From Motiliproteus coralliicola (lineage in GTDB: Bacteria; Pseudomonadota; Gammaproteobacteria; Pseudomonadales; Balneatricaceae): a DNA stretch of 64,000 nt. Under the pieces are notes generated by a model that was not told the origin of the DNA, did not search any database, and saw only the letters and a program-made list of their open reading frames with translations. Each line of letters opens with the position of its first letter. Within the stretch, counting starts at the first letter, position 1. Below, piece by piece: positions 1-11,663 of the stretch. The DNA lies in assembly GCF_003345655.1 (NCBI RefSeq), contig NZ_QQOH01000005.1, positions 1 to 64,000 on the forward strand, written 5' to 3'. The position numbers and the translations under genes were made by a program.

Positions 1-70
1 AGTGAAACGAATCAGCGCCGATGGTAGTGTGGGGCTTCCCCATGTGAGAGTAGGTCATCGCCAAGCGCCT
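1..70 (+). rRNA. rrf: 5S ribosomal RNA, 3' end (partial)
   Basis: The first 70 bases carry the conserved 3' half of bacterial 5S rRNA, including the stretch reading GCGCCGATGGTAGTGTGGGG and the GAGAGTAGGTCATCGCCA segment. The 5' part lies outside the window. A rho-independent terminator follows directly, so this is the end of an rRNA operon on the plus strand. The exact 3' end is estimated to within a few bases. Confidence 0.93.
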
Positions 71-78
71 AATACGAG

Positions 79-112
79 AAACCCCTAGCACGCTGTGCTA
101 GGGGTTTTTTCG
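79..112 (+). terminator. rRNA operon terminator
   Basis: A perfect stem, ACCCCTAGCA pairing with TGCTAGGGGT around a short loop, is followed by a run of six T. It lies about 10 bases after the 5S rRNA and is a classic intrinsic terminator. Confidence 0.92.
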
Positions 113-300
113 TTTTAGCGGCTTCCGCGTATCGGTTCGCTGCTTGTTCTCTACGTCTTCAAGTTAACGACGGAGTGCGCTACGTCCCTGTAGCTTCGTC
201 CACTCGGACATCCATGTCCTCGCGCGAAACGCTAGCAATGCTCAGCCCACCTCATACGCATAACGCCTTCAACGCCCCGCACTGAAAGCCCGACTTGAAA

Positions 301-340
301 TACGAGAAAACCCAGCATGCTGTACTGGTTTTTCGTTTCT
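301..340 (+). repeat. Degenerate copy of the rRNA terminator
   Basis: The sequence from TACGAGAAAACC to TTTTTCGTTT matches the real terminator and its flanks at 71-116, but the stem now has mismatches. It looks like the relic of a duplicated rRNA operon end or a recombination scar. It may retain weak terminator activity. Confidence 0.55.
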
Positions 341-399
341 AAACATCTACCTACTGCTCTTCAAACCATTACTAGCTATCAGGAGTGGCATTTCTAAAC

Positions 400-409
400 T
401 CCAGGTCGC
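400..409 (+). promoter_or_regulatory. Shared motif upstream of the AST operon
   Basis: TCCAGGTCGC occurs here about 70 bases before the operon and again at 13307-13316 upstream of astC, in both cases after an AT-rich stretch. Sharing by two parts of one pathway suggests an operator. The GGTCGC core resembles the half-site TGTCGC-N8-AA known for the AraC-type ArgR of Pseudomonas, but here the AA is CA. Confidence 0.35.
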
Positions 410-449
410 ATCAACAACAGTTCTTTGACCCGAGCTGATCAATACTAGT

Positions 450-481
450 AAGCAGACAATTTTGACCGACAGAGTCTGCTT
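450..481 (+). promoter_or_regulatory. Inverted repeat ending at the start codon
   Basis: AAGCAGAC (450-457) and GTCTGCTT (474-481) form a perfect 8-base inverted repeat around a 16-base spacer. Its right arm ends directly before the ATG at 482, where a ribosome binding site would be expected. It could be an operator or an RNA hairpin that hides the start. Confidence 0.4.
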
Positions 482-1717
482 ATGAGCGCCGAACACGACT
501 TTTCTCCTTGGCTGGATTGGATTGACGACCAGCAGCAGCGGATGCTGGATGACACCATTCGGTTGGCATTGATCAACTCCGGCTCCTACAACGTCGATGG
601 GGTTAATGAAGTGGCCCGGATGCTGGACCAGATCAGTGCCGATCTTGGCGGTACACGCGAGTACATCGATGTGGCGCCGCAGGTGGTGGTCAACGCTGAC
701 GGAGAGACGCTCGAGCAACCGCTGGGCCAGGCATTATCGATCCGTAAACGGCCGGACGCCCCGATCCAGGTTTTTCTGTGCGGCCACCTGGACACGGTCT
801 TTGCCATCGATCACCCGTTTCAGCAGGTTCGCTGGCTTGATGAAGACACCATCAATGGTCCCGGTGTCGCAGATCTAAAGGGCGGCTTGGTGTTGATGTT
901 TACGGCGCTGATGGCACTGGAGCGAACGCCCTGGGCGGATCGTATCGGCTGGGAGGTGTTGCTCAATCCCGATGAGGAGATCGGCTCTCCCGGTTCGGCT
1001 CCGTTGCTGAAGCAGGCGGCTCTGCGGCATCAACTGGGCTTGATCTACGAGCCCAGCTTCCCGGACGGCAATCTGGCCGGCGAGCGCAAAGGTAGCGGTA
1101 ACTTCAGCGTTGTGGTTAAGGGCCGGGCGGCCCATGCTGGACGTGAGCATCACCTTGGCCGTAATGCGATTCGGGCGCTTTGCGACTTTATCAGCGCACT
1201 CGACGATCTGAACGGCCAGCGCACCGGGGTCACCATCAACCCCGGCAATATTCAGGGTGGCGGTGCGGTTAACGTGGTTCCCGATACCGCCGTGGCTCGC
1301 TTCAACATCCGCCTGGAGCGCCCTGCCGACGAAGACTGGTGTCTGGAGCATATCAACAAGCTGCTGGGCTGGATCAATGCCCGCGACGGCATCTCAATCG
1401 AGCTGCACGGTGGCTTTGGCCGCAAACCCAAGCTGCTGACCCCGGCTAACCAGCGTTTATTTGAGTTGGTGCGTGAATGTGGCGAATCCCTGGATATGAC
1501 GCTGAAATGGTTGCCGACCGGCGGTTGCTGTGACGGCAATAACCTGGCGGCAGCGGGCCTGCCCAATGTCGATACCCTCGGTGTTCAGGGCGGCAAGATT
1601 CATAGCAGTGACGAATTCTGCAAGGTCAGCAGCCTGGCACAGCGGGCCAAGCTGAGCGCCCTACTGTTGATGAAATTGGCGACCAGCGACGATCTCAGCT
1701 GGCTGGAGCGACGCTGA
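482..1717 (+). CDS. M20 family metallohydrolase, candidate succinylglutamate desuccinylase
   Basis: This 411-residue protein belongs to the M20 amidohydrolase family (ArgE, DapE, carboxypeptidase G2). The metal-binding signature HLDTVF appears near residue 100, the catalytic glutamate pair in DEEIGS near 162, and the dimerisation-domain motif AHAGREHHLG near 218. It is the first gene of the arginine operon and its TGA overlaps the ATG of the next gene by one base, so translation is probably coupled. M20 enzymes cleave N-acyl amino acids; DapE removes a succinyl group. As no AstE gene is present, I infer that it releases succinate from N-succinylglutamate. A role on another acylated amino acid is possible. 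No clear ribosome binding site precedes the start. Confidence 0.85.
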   Translation: MSAEHDFSPWLDWIDDQQQRMLDDTIRLALINSGSYNVDGVNEVARMLDQISADLGGTREYIDVAPQVVVNADGETLEQPLGQALSIRKRPDAPIQVFLCGHLDTVFAIDHPFQQVRWLDEDTINGPGVADLKGGLVLMFTALMALERTPWADRIGWEVLLNPDEEIGSPGSAPLLKQAALRHQLGLIYEPSFPDGNLAGERKGSGNFSVVVKGRAAHAGREHHLGRNAIRALCDFISALDDLNGQRTGVTINPGNIQGGGAVNVVPDTAVARFNIRLERPADEDWCLEHINKLLGWINARDGISIELHGGFGRKPKLLTPANQRLFELVRECGESLDMTLKWLPTGGCCDGNNLAAAGLPNVDTLGVQGGKIHSSDEFCKVSSLAQRAKLSALLLMKLATSDDLSWLERR

Positions 1718-2733
1718 TGCGACTTGTACGTCCGATCACCTTTGCCGACCTGCAGGCGTTGGAGCAACTGGCCGTGGTCGCCGGCGGCAGCATGTCGACC
1801 CTGCCGGCCAACCGCGATCACCTGTCGGAAATGATCGCCCGCACCCAGCAATCGTTGCGCGCCGACGTCGATCAACCCGGTGAACAGAGCTACCACTTTG
1901 TACTGGAAGAGACCGATACCGGCGAGATCCTCGGCGTCAGCGGCATCGATGCAGCCGTTGGGCTCGATACGCCGTTTTACAGTTATCGAATCGAACAACT
2001 GGTCCATGCCTCCAGTGACCTGCAGATCCATAACCGGATTCCGGCCCTGCACCTGTGTCAGGACTACACCGGTGCCAGTCGCTTGTGCAGCCTGTTCCTG
2101 GCTCCCGAGCACCGCAACAGTGACAACCTGAACCTGCTGTCGCGGGCCCGGATGCTGTTCATGGCCTGCCATCGCCAGCGATTTGCCGACAAGACCCTGG
2201 TCGAGCTGCAGGGCATCGTTGATGACGCCAACAAGTCACCGTTTTGGGAGGCGATCGGGCGCCATTTCTTCAGCATGGACTTTTCCCGCGCCAACTACCT
2301 GACCGGTATCCAGTCCAAGAGCTTTATCGCTGACCTGATGCCCCACTATCCGGTCTATATCCCGCTACTGCCGGACGAGGCTCAAGAGGTTATCGCCGCC
2401 CCCCGGCCCGACATCGTACCGGTGGTGGAACTATTAGAGGCCGAAGGCTTCCGCCATCGCGGCTATGTCGACATCTTCGATGCTGGACCGACCCTGGAGC
2501 TGGCCACGGATCAGATCAAGACCCTGGACCAGAGCCGGACCCAAGCGTTTGAAAGCCTGGCGGCCTCTGATGCCGATCTGCCTGCGGCGCTGCTCTGCAA
2601 TCAACAGCTGGCGGGCTTTCGCTGTGTGATGACGACGGCGCCGGTGTCCCGTGATGAGCTTGAAACGCGAATTGCCGAGCCGTTGCAGCTGAGTGCAGGC
2701 GATGAGCTTCGGCTGCAGCCTCTGGCCCCGTAG
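1717..2733 (+). CDS. astA: Arginine N-succinyltransferase, first paralogue
   Basis: The 338-residue product is an AstA/AruF/AruG-type enzyme, which transfers succinyl from succinyl-CoA to the alpha-amino group of arginine, the first AST step. Family hallmarks seen are the start RLVRPITFADL, the FVLEETDTGEILGVSGI segment, DYTGASRLCSLFL, and SPFWEAIGRHFF near residue 174. It overlaps the M20 gene by one base and is followed after 91 bases by a second paralogue. In Pseudomonas the two AstA-type subunits (AruF and AruG) act together, and the pair here probably forms a similar hetero-oligomer. Confidence 0.9.
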   Translation: MRLVRPITFADLQALEQLAVVAGGSMSTLPANRDHLSEMIARTQQSLRADVDQPGEQSYHFVLEETDTGEILGVSGIDAAVGLDTPFYSYRIEQLVHASSDLQIHNRIPALHLCQDYTGASRLCSLFLAPEHRNSDNLNLLSRARMLFMACHRQRFADKTLVELQGIVDDANKSPFWEAIGRHFFSMDFSRANYLTGIQSKSFIADLMPHYPVYIPLLPDEAQEVIAAPRPDIVPVVELLEAEGFRHRGYVDIFDAGPTLELATDQIKTLDQSRTQAFESLAASDADLPAALLCNQQLAGFRCVMTTAPVSRDELETRIAEPLQLSAGDELRLQPLAP

Positions 2734-2824
2734 TTCAACCAACCGCGACAAATTAACAACGCGATCGGTCGGATTCAACGATGTCGGCGGATCGCAGAAT
2801 TAGGATGCTAAGGAATAACCCCCA

Positions 2825-5319
<2,495 letters not shown>

Positions 5320-5429
5320 CGCGGCCTAGCATCGCCAAGGTCGTCGGGTGAATAACAAGAGTCGTCGATCCGCAGGGTTTATAGGTGGATAGCCTCCATC
5401 CTGCGGATCGCAATAGAGGTAGTGCATTG

Positions 5430-6782
5430 ATGAAAGCCTTTGAAGCCAATTTTGACGGGCTGGTGGGCCCGACCCACAACTATGCCGGGCTGTCGTTCGG
5501 CAATATCGCCTCCGAAGGTAACCAGGATCGGGCCGCGAACCCGAAACTGGCGGCCCGGCAGGGATTGGCGAAGATGAAGGCGCTGCACGACCGGGGCTTT
5601 GTTCAGGGTGTGTTGGCGCCGCAGGAGCGCCCCGACATCCATACCCTGCGTCGTATCGGCTTTTCCGGCAGCGATGCCCAGGTGCTGGCCCAGGCGGCGA
5701 AAAAGGCACCGCGGATCCTGGCCGCATGCTGTTCGGCATCGAGTATGTGGACCGCCAACGCCGCCACGGTTTCGCCCAGTGCCGATGCCCACGACGGCCG
5801 GGTGCATTTCACCCCGGCCAACCTGACCAACAAGTTCCACCGTTCGATCGAGCACAACACCACCGGGCGGATTCTGGCGGCGACCTTCCCGTCCCAGCGC
5901 CACTTCAAACACCACCCGGCCTTGCCGGGGGTTGAGCACTTTGGTGATGAGGGGGCCGCCAACCATACCCGCCTGTGCGGCAGCTATGGCGAACAGGGGA
6001 TCGAGTTCTTTGTCTACGGCCGTCATGCTTTCGACGAAACCCAGCCCCGTCCCAACCGCTATCCGGCCCGTCAGACCCTGGAGGCGTCCCAGGCGATCGT
6101 GCGTTCGCATCAGCTCAACAGCGCCGGAGTGGTGCTGGCGCAGCAGAACCCGTCGGTGATCGATCAGGGTGTGTTCCACAACGATGTGATCGCGGTCGGT
6201 AACGGCAACCTGCTGCTATGCCACGAGCAGGCATTTCTGAATCAGACCGAGGTCAAGGCACGCCTGCAGCGACAGTTCGAGATCCAGACCAACGGCCGGC
6301 GCAAGTTGCATATCGTCGAGATCAACAGCGAGCAACTCAGTGTCGACGAAGCGGTGCGCTGCTATCTGTTCAACTCCCAGCTGCTGAGCCTGGATGACGA
6401 GCGGATGCTGATCGTGGTGCCGGAGGAGTGTCGTGACAATCCCAAGGTTTGGAGCCTGCTGGAGCAGATCAAAGCGGCCGACAACCCGATCAGCGAAGTG
6501 GTCGTGTTCGACTTGAAACAGAGCATGAGTAACGGCGGCGGCCCGGCCTGCCTGCGGTTGCGGGTGGTGCTGAACGAAGTCGAACTGGCCGCCACCAACC
6601 AGGCGACGCTGATGAGCGATGCGCTCTATGCGCGGCTGAACCGCTGGGTCGACAAACACTACCGTGACCGGCTGCTACCGGCCGATCTGGCCGACCCGCA
6701 GCTGCTGATGGAATCGCGCACCGCACTGAACGAGCTGACCGAGATCCTGCAGTTGGGATCGGTCTATCCGTTCCAGCGCTGA
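5430..6782 (+). CDS. astB: N-succinylarginine dihydrolase
   Basis: From the ATG at 5430 the product is 450 residues, close to the usual AstB length, and begins [20 protein letters not shown], the typical AstB start. An in-frame ATG at 5385 would add 15 residues that lack family character, so I prefer 5430, which has a GAGGT upstream. AstB hydrolyses N-succinylarginine to N-succinylornithine, two ammonia and CO2. The catalytic cysteine is in the C-terminal [13 protein letters not shown] motif. Confidence 0.96.
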   Translation: MKAFEANFDGLVGPTHNYAGLSFGNIASEGNQDRAANPKLAARQGLAKMKALHDRGFVQGVLAPQERPDIHTLRRIGFSGSDAQVLAQAAKKAPRILAACCSASSMWTANAATVSPSADAHDGRVHFTPANLTNKFHRSIEHNTTGRILAATFPSQRHFKHHPALPGVEHFGDEGAANHTRLCGSYGEQGIEFFVYGRHAFDETQPRPNRYPARQTLEASQAIVRSHQLNSAGVVLAQQNPSVIDQGVFHNDVIAVGNGNLLLCHEQAFLNQTEVKARLQRQFEIQTNGRRKLHIVEINSEQLSVDEAVRCYLFNSQLLSLDDERMLIVVPEECRDNPKVWSLLEQIKAADNPISEVVVFDLKQSMSNGGGPACLRLRVVLNEVELAATNQATLMSDALYARLNRWVDKHYRDRLLPADLADPQLLMESRTALNELTEILQLGSVYPFQR

Positions 6783-6837
6783 GCGGGCCAAGCAAATCCT
6801 ACTCGTTCGGAACCGTTGCAAAGAATAAGGAAAACCA

Positions 6838-9081
6838 ATGCAAAACCGTGCCGAGATCGTCGAAGCGAATTTCCTTAACCGCGTGGCTGCTGGCGATCTG
6901 CCGGATCCGGCCAATCCGCTCACCCTGGACCAGGTTGGTCTGAGGCGGGAGAAACTGATCGAGCTGTTTGAGACCCAGCTGCTCAGTCGTCATCTGGATC
7001 TGTGCTCGCGCAAGTTGCAGGCCCGGGGGGAGTCGTTCTACACCATCGGCAGTGCCGGCCACGAGGGCAACGCGGTGCTGGCCGCCGCCTTCCGTCAGGA
7101 TGACATGGCGTTCCTGCATTATCGCGATGCGGCCTTTCTGATCCAGCGGGCACGGCAGACCCCCGGCGAAACCCCGCTGTGGGACATGCTGTTGAGTTTT
7201 GCCGCCTCCAGTGAGGATCCGATCTCCGGCGGCCGTCACAAGGTGCTCGGCAGCAAGTCGCTGTTCGTGCCGCCCCAGACCAGCACCATCGCCTCGCATC
7301 TGCCCAAGGCGGTTGGGGCCGCCTACTCGATTCCGCTGGCCAAGCGGATGGGGCACGACGGCGAGCTGGACCACGAAGGCCTGGTGCTGTGCAGCTTCGG
7401 CGATGCCTCGGCCAATCACAGCACCGCCCAGGGGGCGATCAACACTGCCTGCTGGACCAGTTACCAGGGGGTTACGCTGCCGCTGGTGTTTATCTGCGAA
7501 GACAACGGCATCGGTATCTCCACCAGCACCCCGAACGGCTGGATTCACGCCAACTTCAGCCAACGTCCGGGGCTGCATTATCTGTATGCCGATGGCTTGA
7601 ACCTGCTCGACAGTTACCGGGCCGCCCGTGAAGCCGAGAGGCTGGCGCGACGGTTCCGACAGCCGGTGTTTCTGCACCTACGCACGGTGCGTCTGTTGGG
7701 CCATGCTGGTTCCGATGCCGAGGTGGCCTACCGGCGCCGCGAGCAGATCGAAGCGGTGGAGGCCCAGGATCCGCTGCTGCATTCGGCTCGACTGCTGATC
7801 GAGCAAGCTGGGTTGCGGTCGGATCAGCTGGTGGATCTGTACCGAGAGACCGCCGAGCGGGTCGCCCGAGTGGCCGAGCTGGCGATCCAGCGTCCCAAGC
7901 TCAACAGCAGTACGGCGGTGATGGCCAGTTTGATTCCGCCGACTCGTCAGCCGAAGCCGGCTAATCCGGTCGATCAGACGCTGAGGGAGCAGCGCTTCGG
8001 GCGTGAAATCCGGATGATGGAGCAGCCGCAGCACCTGGCCCGACTACTCAACTGGGCACTGGCCGATCTGATGCTTGAACACGACGAGATCCTGATGATG
8101 GGCGAGGATATCGGTCCCAAGGGTGGGGTCTACAACGTCACCAGCAAACTCAGCGAAAAGTTCGGTCAGCACCGGGTGATCAACACCCTGCTGGACGAGC
8201 AGAGCATTCTGGGGCTGGCGATCGGGGCCGCCCACAACGGCTTCGTGCCGATCACGGAGATTCAATTCCTGGCCTACGTCCACAACGCCGAAGATCAGAT
8301 CCGCGGTGAGGCGGCAACGCTGAGTTTCTTCTCCAACGGCCAGTACAGCAACCCGATGGTGATCCGGATCGCCGGTCTGGGCTACCAGAAAGGCTTCGGC
8401 GGCCATTTCCACAACGACAACAGCCTCAATGTGTTCCGTGATATTCCCGGCCTGGTGCTGGCCTGCCCCAGCAACGGCAGCGATGCGGTCGAGATGATGC
8501 GCGAAGCGGTGCGATTGGCCCGCGAAGAGCAGCGTATCGTGGTGTTTATCGAGCCGATCGCACTCTATATGACCCGCGATCTGCACGAGCCCGACGACGG
8601 CCTCTGGACCAGCCTGTACCGCCCACCCGAGCAAGCACAGCCGATTGCGTTGGGACAACTGCACCAGCACGGAGAGGGGCGCCAGTTGGCGATCCTGACC
8701 TACGGCAACGGCTACTATCTCAGCCTGCAGGCCGCCCGGACATTGGAGCAACGGGGAGTTGAGTTGCGGGTGATCGACCTGCGCTGGCTGATGCCGTTGA
8801 ACGAAGCGGCGATCCTCGAGGCGGTAGCCGATTGCGAGCATCTGCTGATCGTCGATGAGTGCCGCACCACCGGCTCGCTGGGCGAGCAACTGGTCAGTCT
8901 GGTCAGCGAACAGCTGTCATCACCGCCGAAACTGCAACGATTGAGTGCCGATGACAGCTTTATCCCGTTGGGTCGGGCGGCCACGATCACGTTGCCGTCG
9001 AAGCGGTCGATCGAGCTGGCGGCCCTGGAGCTGATGGGATTGGAACCTAGTTCTGGGGCAAAGCCGGGAGCAGCATCATGA
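6838..9081 (+). CDS. Thiamine diphosphate-dependent E1 component, alpha-beta fusion
   Basis: The 747-residue protein fuses the alpha and beta subunits of a branched-chain-type 2-oxoacid dehydrogenase E1. The N-terminal half has the alpha pattern (SAGHEGNAV near 64, HYRDAAF near 91) and the thiamine diphosphate motif from GDASANHSTAQ to EDNGIGIS near 187-225. The C-terminal half from about residue 400 has the beta pattern (MMGEDIGPKGGVYNVT, LDEQSILGLAIGAA). An AAGGA site precedes the ATG. It lies 55 bases after astB and overlaps the next gene by four bases (ATGA). No E2 or E3 gene is nearby, so the substrate is unknown. It may make or use an acyl group linked to succinyl-CoA demand, which is inference only. 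Confidence 0.82.
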   Translation: MQNRAEIVEANFLNRVAAGDLPDPANPLTLDQVGLRREKLIELFETQLLSRHLDLCSRKLQARGESFYTIGSAGHEGNAVLAAAFRQDDMAFLHYRDAAFLIQRARQTPGETPLWDMLLSFAASSEDPISGGRHKVLGSKSLFVPPQTSTIASHLPKAVGAAYSIPLAKRMGHDGELDHEGLVLCSFGDASANHSTAQGAINTACWTSYQGVTLPLVFICEDNGIGISTSTPNGWIHANFSQRPGLHYLYADGLNLLDSYRAAREAERLARRFRQPVFLHLRTVRLLGHAGSDAEVAYRRREQIEAVEAQDPLLHSARLLIEQAGLRSDQLVDLYRETAERVARVAELAIQRPKLNSSTAVMASLIPPTRQPKPANPVDQTLREQRFGREIRMMEQPQHLARLLNWALADLMLEHDEILMMGEDIGPKGGVYNVTSKLSEKFGQHRVINTLLDEQSILGLAIGAAHNGFVPITEIQFLAYVHNAEDQIRGEAATLSFFSNGQYSNPMVIRIAGLGYQKGFGGHFHNDNSLNVFRDIPGLVLACPSNGSDAVEMMREAVRLAREEQRIVVFIEPIALYMTRDLHEPDDGLWTSLYRPPEQAQPIALGQLHQHGEGRQLAILTYGNGYYLSLQAARTLEQRGVELRVIDLRWLMPLNEAAILEAVADCEHLLIVDECRTTGSLGEQLVSLVSEQLSSPPKLQRLSADDSFIPLGRAATITLPSKRSIELAALELMGLEPSSGAKPGAAS

Positions 9082-10154
9082 GCAGTAAACTGAAAACCCT
9101 GGTGATCTGCCCCGGGCGCGGCACTTACAACGCCGCCGAGCTGGGTTACCTGCAGCGTTACCACGCCGACAAGCCGGCGTTATTGGCGGCGCTGGACCGG
9201 CAGCGCCAGGCACTGGGGCAACCCCGGCTGAGCGAGCTGGATGGGGCCGAGCGCTACAGCATGGCCCAGCACAGCCGCGGCGATAACGCCTCGGCACTGA
9301 TCTGGGCCTGCGCCTATGCCGATTTTCTGTCGATCGACCGGGACCGTTACGAGATCTGTGCCCTGACCGGCAACTCCATGGGCTGGTATATCGCCCTGGG
9401 CTGCAGTGGTGCGTTCGGTGCTGTTAATTCAATTGGCGTTGATGCAGAGGGACCAGAGCCGGCGTTCGAACTGATCAACGGCATGGGCACCCTGATGCAC
9501 CAGTCATTGTCGGGCGGGCAGCTGATCTACCCGGAGGTGGATTCAAACTGGCGGCCGATTCCGGGGGGCCGCGAACAGCTGGATACCCTGACCGAGCAGA
9601 TCAACGCCGAGCCTGATTGCGAACTCTACCTGTCGATCCGACTGGGTGGGCTGCGGGTGTTCGGCGGCAACGAAGCGGCGTTGAAACGTTTGCAGGACGA
9701 ACTGACACCGGAGCAAGACCGCTACCCGATGCGGTTATACAACCATGCGGCCTTCCATACCCCGCTGATGCAAGACAACGCGGCTCAAGGTCGACAGCAG
9801 TTCCCGCCGGATCGGCTCCAGCCTCCGACGATTCCACTGATCGATGGCCGTGGCAGTTGCTGGTCGCCGTTGTCGAGCGATACCGACGCGCTATGGCGCT
9901 ACACCCTCGACCATCAGGTGGTGCAGCCCTACGACTTCACCGCCGCGGTGCAGGTGGCGGTACGAGAATATGCTCCTGAGCGGATTGTGTTGCTTGGCCC
10001 CGGCGCCACCCTCGGCGGCGCGGTGGCTCAGAGTCTGATCCAGATCGGTTGGAACGGTTGGCGCAGCAAGCAGGACTTTATCGAGTCCCAGCAGCGCGAG
10101 CCTTACCTGCTATCGCTGGGGATCGAGTCGCAGCGGGTGTTGGTTATCAAGTAG
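9078..10154 (+). CDS. FabD-like acyltransferase
   Basis: This 358-residue protein resembles [acyl-carrier-protein] S-malonyltransferases. The nucleophile elbow reads TGNSMGWY near residue 96 instead of the usual GHSLGE, and the partner histidine appears in YNHAAFHTPLM near 217. It starts within the stop region of the E1 fusion gene (ATGA), so the two are almost certainly made together. The replacement of the histidine beside the serine and the distance from any fatty acid gene argue against an ordinary FabD role. The acyl donor and acceptor are unknown. Confidence 0.75.
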   Translation: MSSKLKTLVICPGRGTYNAAELGYLQRYHADKPALLAALDRQRQALGQPRLSELDGAERYSMAQHSRGDNASALIWACAYADFLSIDRDRYEICALTGNSMGWYIALGCSGAFGAVNSIGVDAEGPEPAFELINGMGTLMHQSLSGGQLIYPEVDSNWRPIPGGREQLDTLTEQINAEPDCELYLSIRLGGLRVFGGNEAALKRLQDELTPEQDRYPMRLYNHAAFHTPLMQDNAAQGRQQFPPDRLQPPTIPLIDGRGSCWSPLSSDTDALWRYTLDHQVVQPYDFTAAVQVAVREYAPERIVLLGPGATLGGAVAQSLIQIGWNGWRSKQDFIESQQREPYLLSLGIESQRVLVIK

Positions 10155-10188
10155 TTAGTACTTACTAGCAAGCAGAGGCAAAGGTTGG

Positions 10189-11250
10189 CTAGGCCACCGC
10201 ATGCTGGGCTTGACTCTGGGCCTGGCGGCTTTCGAGGAAACGGACGCGGTCTCCTGGCTGCAACTGCAGGGCTTCGGCGCAAGTCGCTTCTAGCTGCAGA
10301 CGGCCGTCGGCAAGCAACCGGGCCGGGGCCTGTACCAGCCGGTACTGATCCAGCCGACCGTTGCTGAGCATCATCTCGGTGGCGGCTTTGAGCGGCCGTC
10401 GACTTATGCTGATGGCGGCGGTACGGCTATCGCGCACGCCATGAACGTCGCTGATCTGGGCATGGATCGACGGGCCGCCGTCGAACAGGTCAACATAGCC
10501 GTCGAACTCAAACCCTTCTTTGAGCAGCATATTCATCGCCGGTGCCGAACTCGGGTGGGGCTTGCCGATCACGGCACGGGCGCTGTCGGGGAGCAGCTCC
10601 AGATGGATCGGATGGCGCGGCATCATGTCGGTAATAAACTGCGGGCCTTTCAGTGCTACGGCCTCGACCGCCTGCTGAAATTCGATCCCGAAGAACTTGC
10701 TGCCCAGGTGCTGCCACAGCGGCGACTGGCCCTGCTCGTCCTGCCATCCCCGTAGCTCGGCCATCACCCGGTCGCCAAAGCGAGTGGGGAAGTCGGCCAT
10801 CAGTAGGAATCGACCACGGGACAGGAAACGCCCGACGCCCGGCTGGCGCGCTTCGGGCAGCAGGAACAGCGAGCCGACCTCGGTGGAACCGGTGTAATCG
10901 TTGACCAGATTCAGCACCTGGGCTTTGCGGGTCAATGCCAGATCGCGGGAGCGGGTCACCAGCGTCGACAGCTTGTAGGAGTAGAAGGGTTTCTCCAGAC
11001 CGATGCCGGTATAGACCGCGGTGGTACCGACCACACGGCCACTGTTGGGATCCTCCAGCACCATAAAGTAGCTATGGGAGGCAGGCTTTGAGGAATCGGT
11101 AGTCAGGCTGAAAGCCCGCTGACTGGCTTCGATCTTGGCCAGCCAGGCGGCTTCATCGGCAGGCATCGATGTCATCCCTGCGCCGGTGGCGCGGGACAAA
11201 CTCAGTAGATCGGCAAGATCGGAATGTTGGCAAGGACGGATGATCAGCAT
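10189..11250 (-). CDS. astA: Arginine N-succinyltransferase, third paralogue
   Basis: The ATG at 11250 follows a GAGGGGAAGC ribosome binding site and gives a 353-residue protein starting MLIIRPCQHSDLADLLSLSR. A longer form from 11304 is possible but lacks support. Family signatures include MVLEDPNSGRVVGTTAVYTG, DYTGSTEVGSLFLLPEAR and SPLWQHLGSKFFGIEF. It lies convergent to the arginine operon and divergent from an Lrp-type regulator. Being unlinked in transcription from the other two, it may serve another amine or another growth condition. Confidence 0.9.
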   Translation of the reverse strand: MLIIRPCQHSDLADLLSLSRATGAGMTSMPADEAAWLAKIEASQRAFSLTTDSSKPASHSYFMVLEDPNSGRVVGTTAVYTGIGLEKPFYSYKLSTLVTRSRDLALTRKAQVLNLVNDYTGSTEVGSLFLLPEARQPGVGRFLSRGRFLLMADFPTRFGDRVMAELRGWQDEQGQSPLWQHLGSKFFGIEFQQAVEAVALKGPQFITDMMPRHPIHLELLPDSARAVIGKPHPSSAPAMNMLLKEGFEFDGYVDLFDGGPSIHAQISDVHGVRDSRTAAISISRRPLKAATEMMLSNGRLDQYRLVQAPARLLADGRLQLEATCAEALQLQPGDRVRFLESRQAQSQAQHAVA

Positions 11251-11663
11251 GTGCTTCCCCTCAAGCAGTGGCTGTTGAAGACTCCGGCAGAACCGACTCA
11301 GCACCCCATGGCGTCGTTGAAACCGGGCTCAATATGCTCATTTACACCCGGTAAACTGCGCTATTTCGCCCGCTTTCGCCTAATCCTGGCGCACCGATCC
11401 AGCTCTGCAGAAGCCTTCGAAATATTTTTCATAATGCTCAATAGTTTACCGATCGCGTCAGGAAATGAGCTGTCGAATTGCCCCGGCGAAGCCCGATAAA
11501 ATGCAAGAAATAACGGTCTCGCCGAATAAAATTCGGCATGCTTGAAAATTGATTCTCCCGGGTCCAAACTTACAGATCCAACCCCATGGGCCTGTTGTTA
11601 AAGGGTTGTCTGAAGCTTCTCGACAACCCGGCCGATCAATCCTTTAAAGAACCTACCCTCCCG
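11251..11663. other. Divergent promoter region, astA paralogue and Lrp-type regulator
   Basis: This 413-base gap separates the two divergent genes. It is more AT-rich than its surroundings between about 11400 and 11570, which fits promoters on both strands. The only clear structure is the palindrome at 11521-11537. I see no supported gene inside it. Confidence 0.5.
11521..11537. promoter_or_regulatory. Palindrome, possible regulator binding site
   Basis: GCCGAAT-AAA-ATTCGGC is a perfect 7-base inverted repeat around three A. It lies about 127 bases before the Lrp-type gene and 270 bases before the divergent astA. Symmetry and A-rich centre fit an Lrp/AsnC operator, perhaps autoregulatory. 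Confidence 0.4.

Larger units (their letters stand above)
113..481. other. Gap between rRNA operon and the arginine operon
   Basis: This 369-base stretch holds no convincing gene. It contains a degenerate second copy of the rRNA terminator (301-340), a ten-base motif shared with the astC upstream region (400-409) and an inverted repeat that ends at the first start codon (450-481). The promoter of the arginine operon should lie between about 340 and 450, but I cannot assign clear -35 and -10 boxes. Confidence 0.6.
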
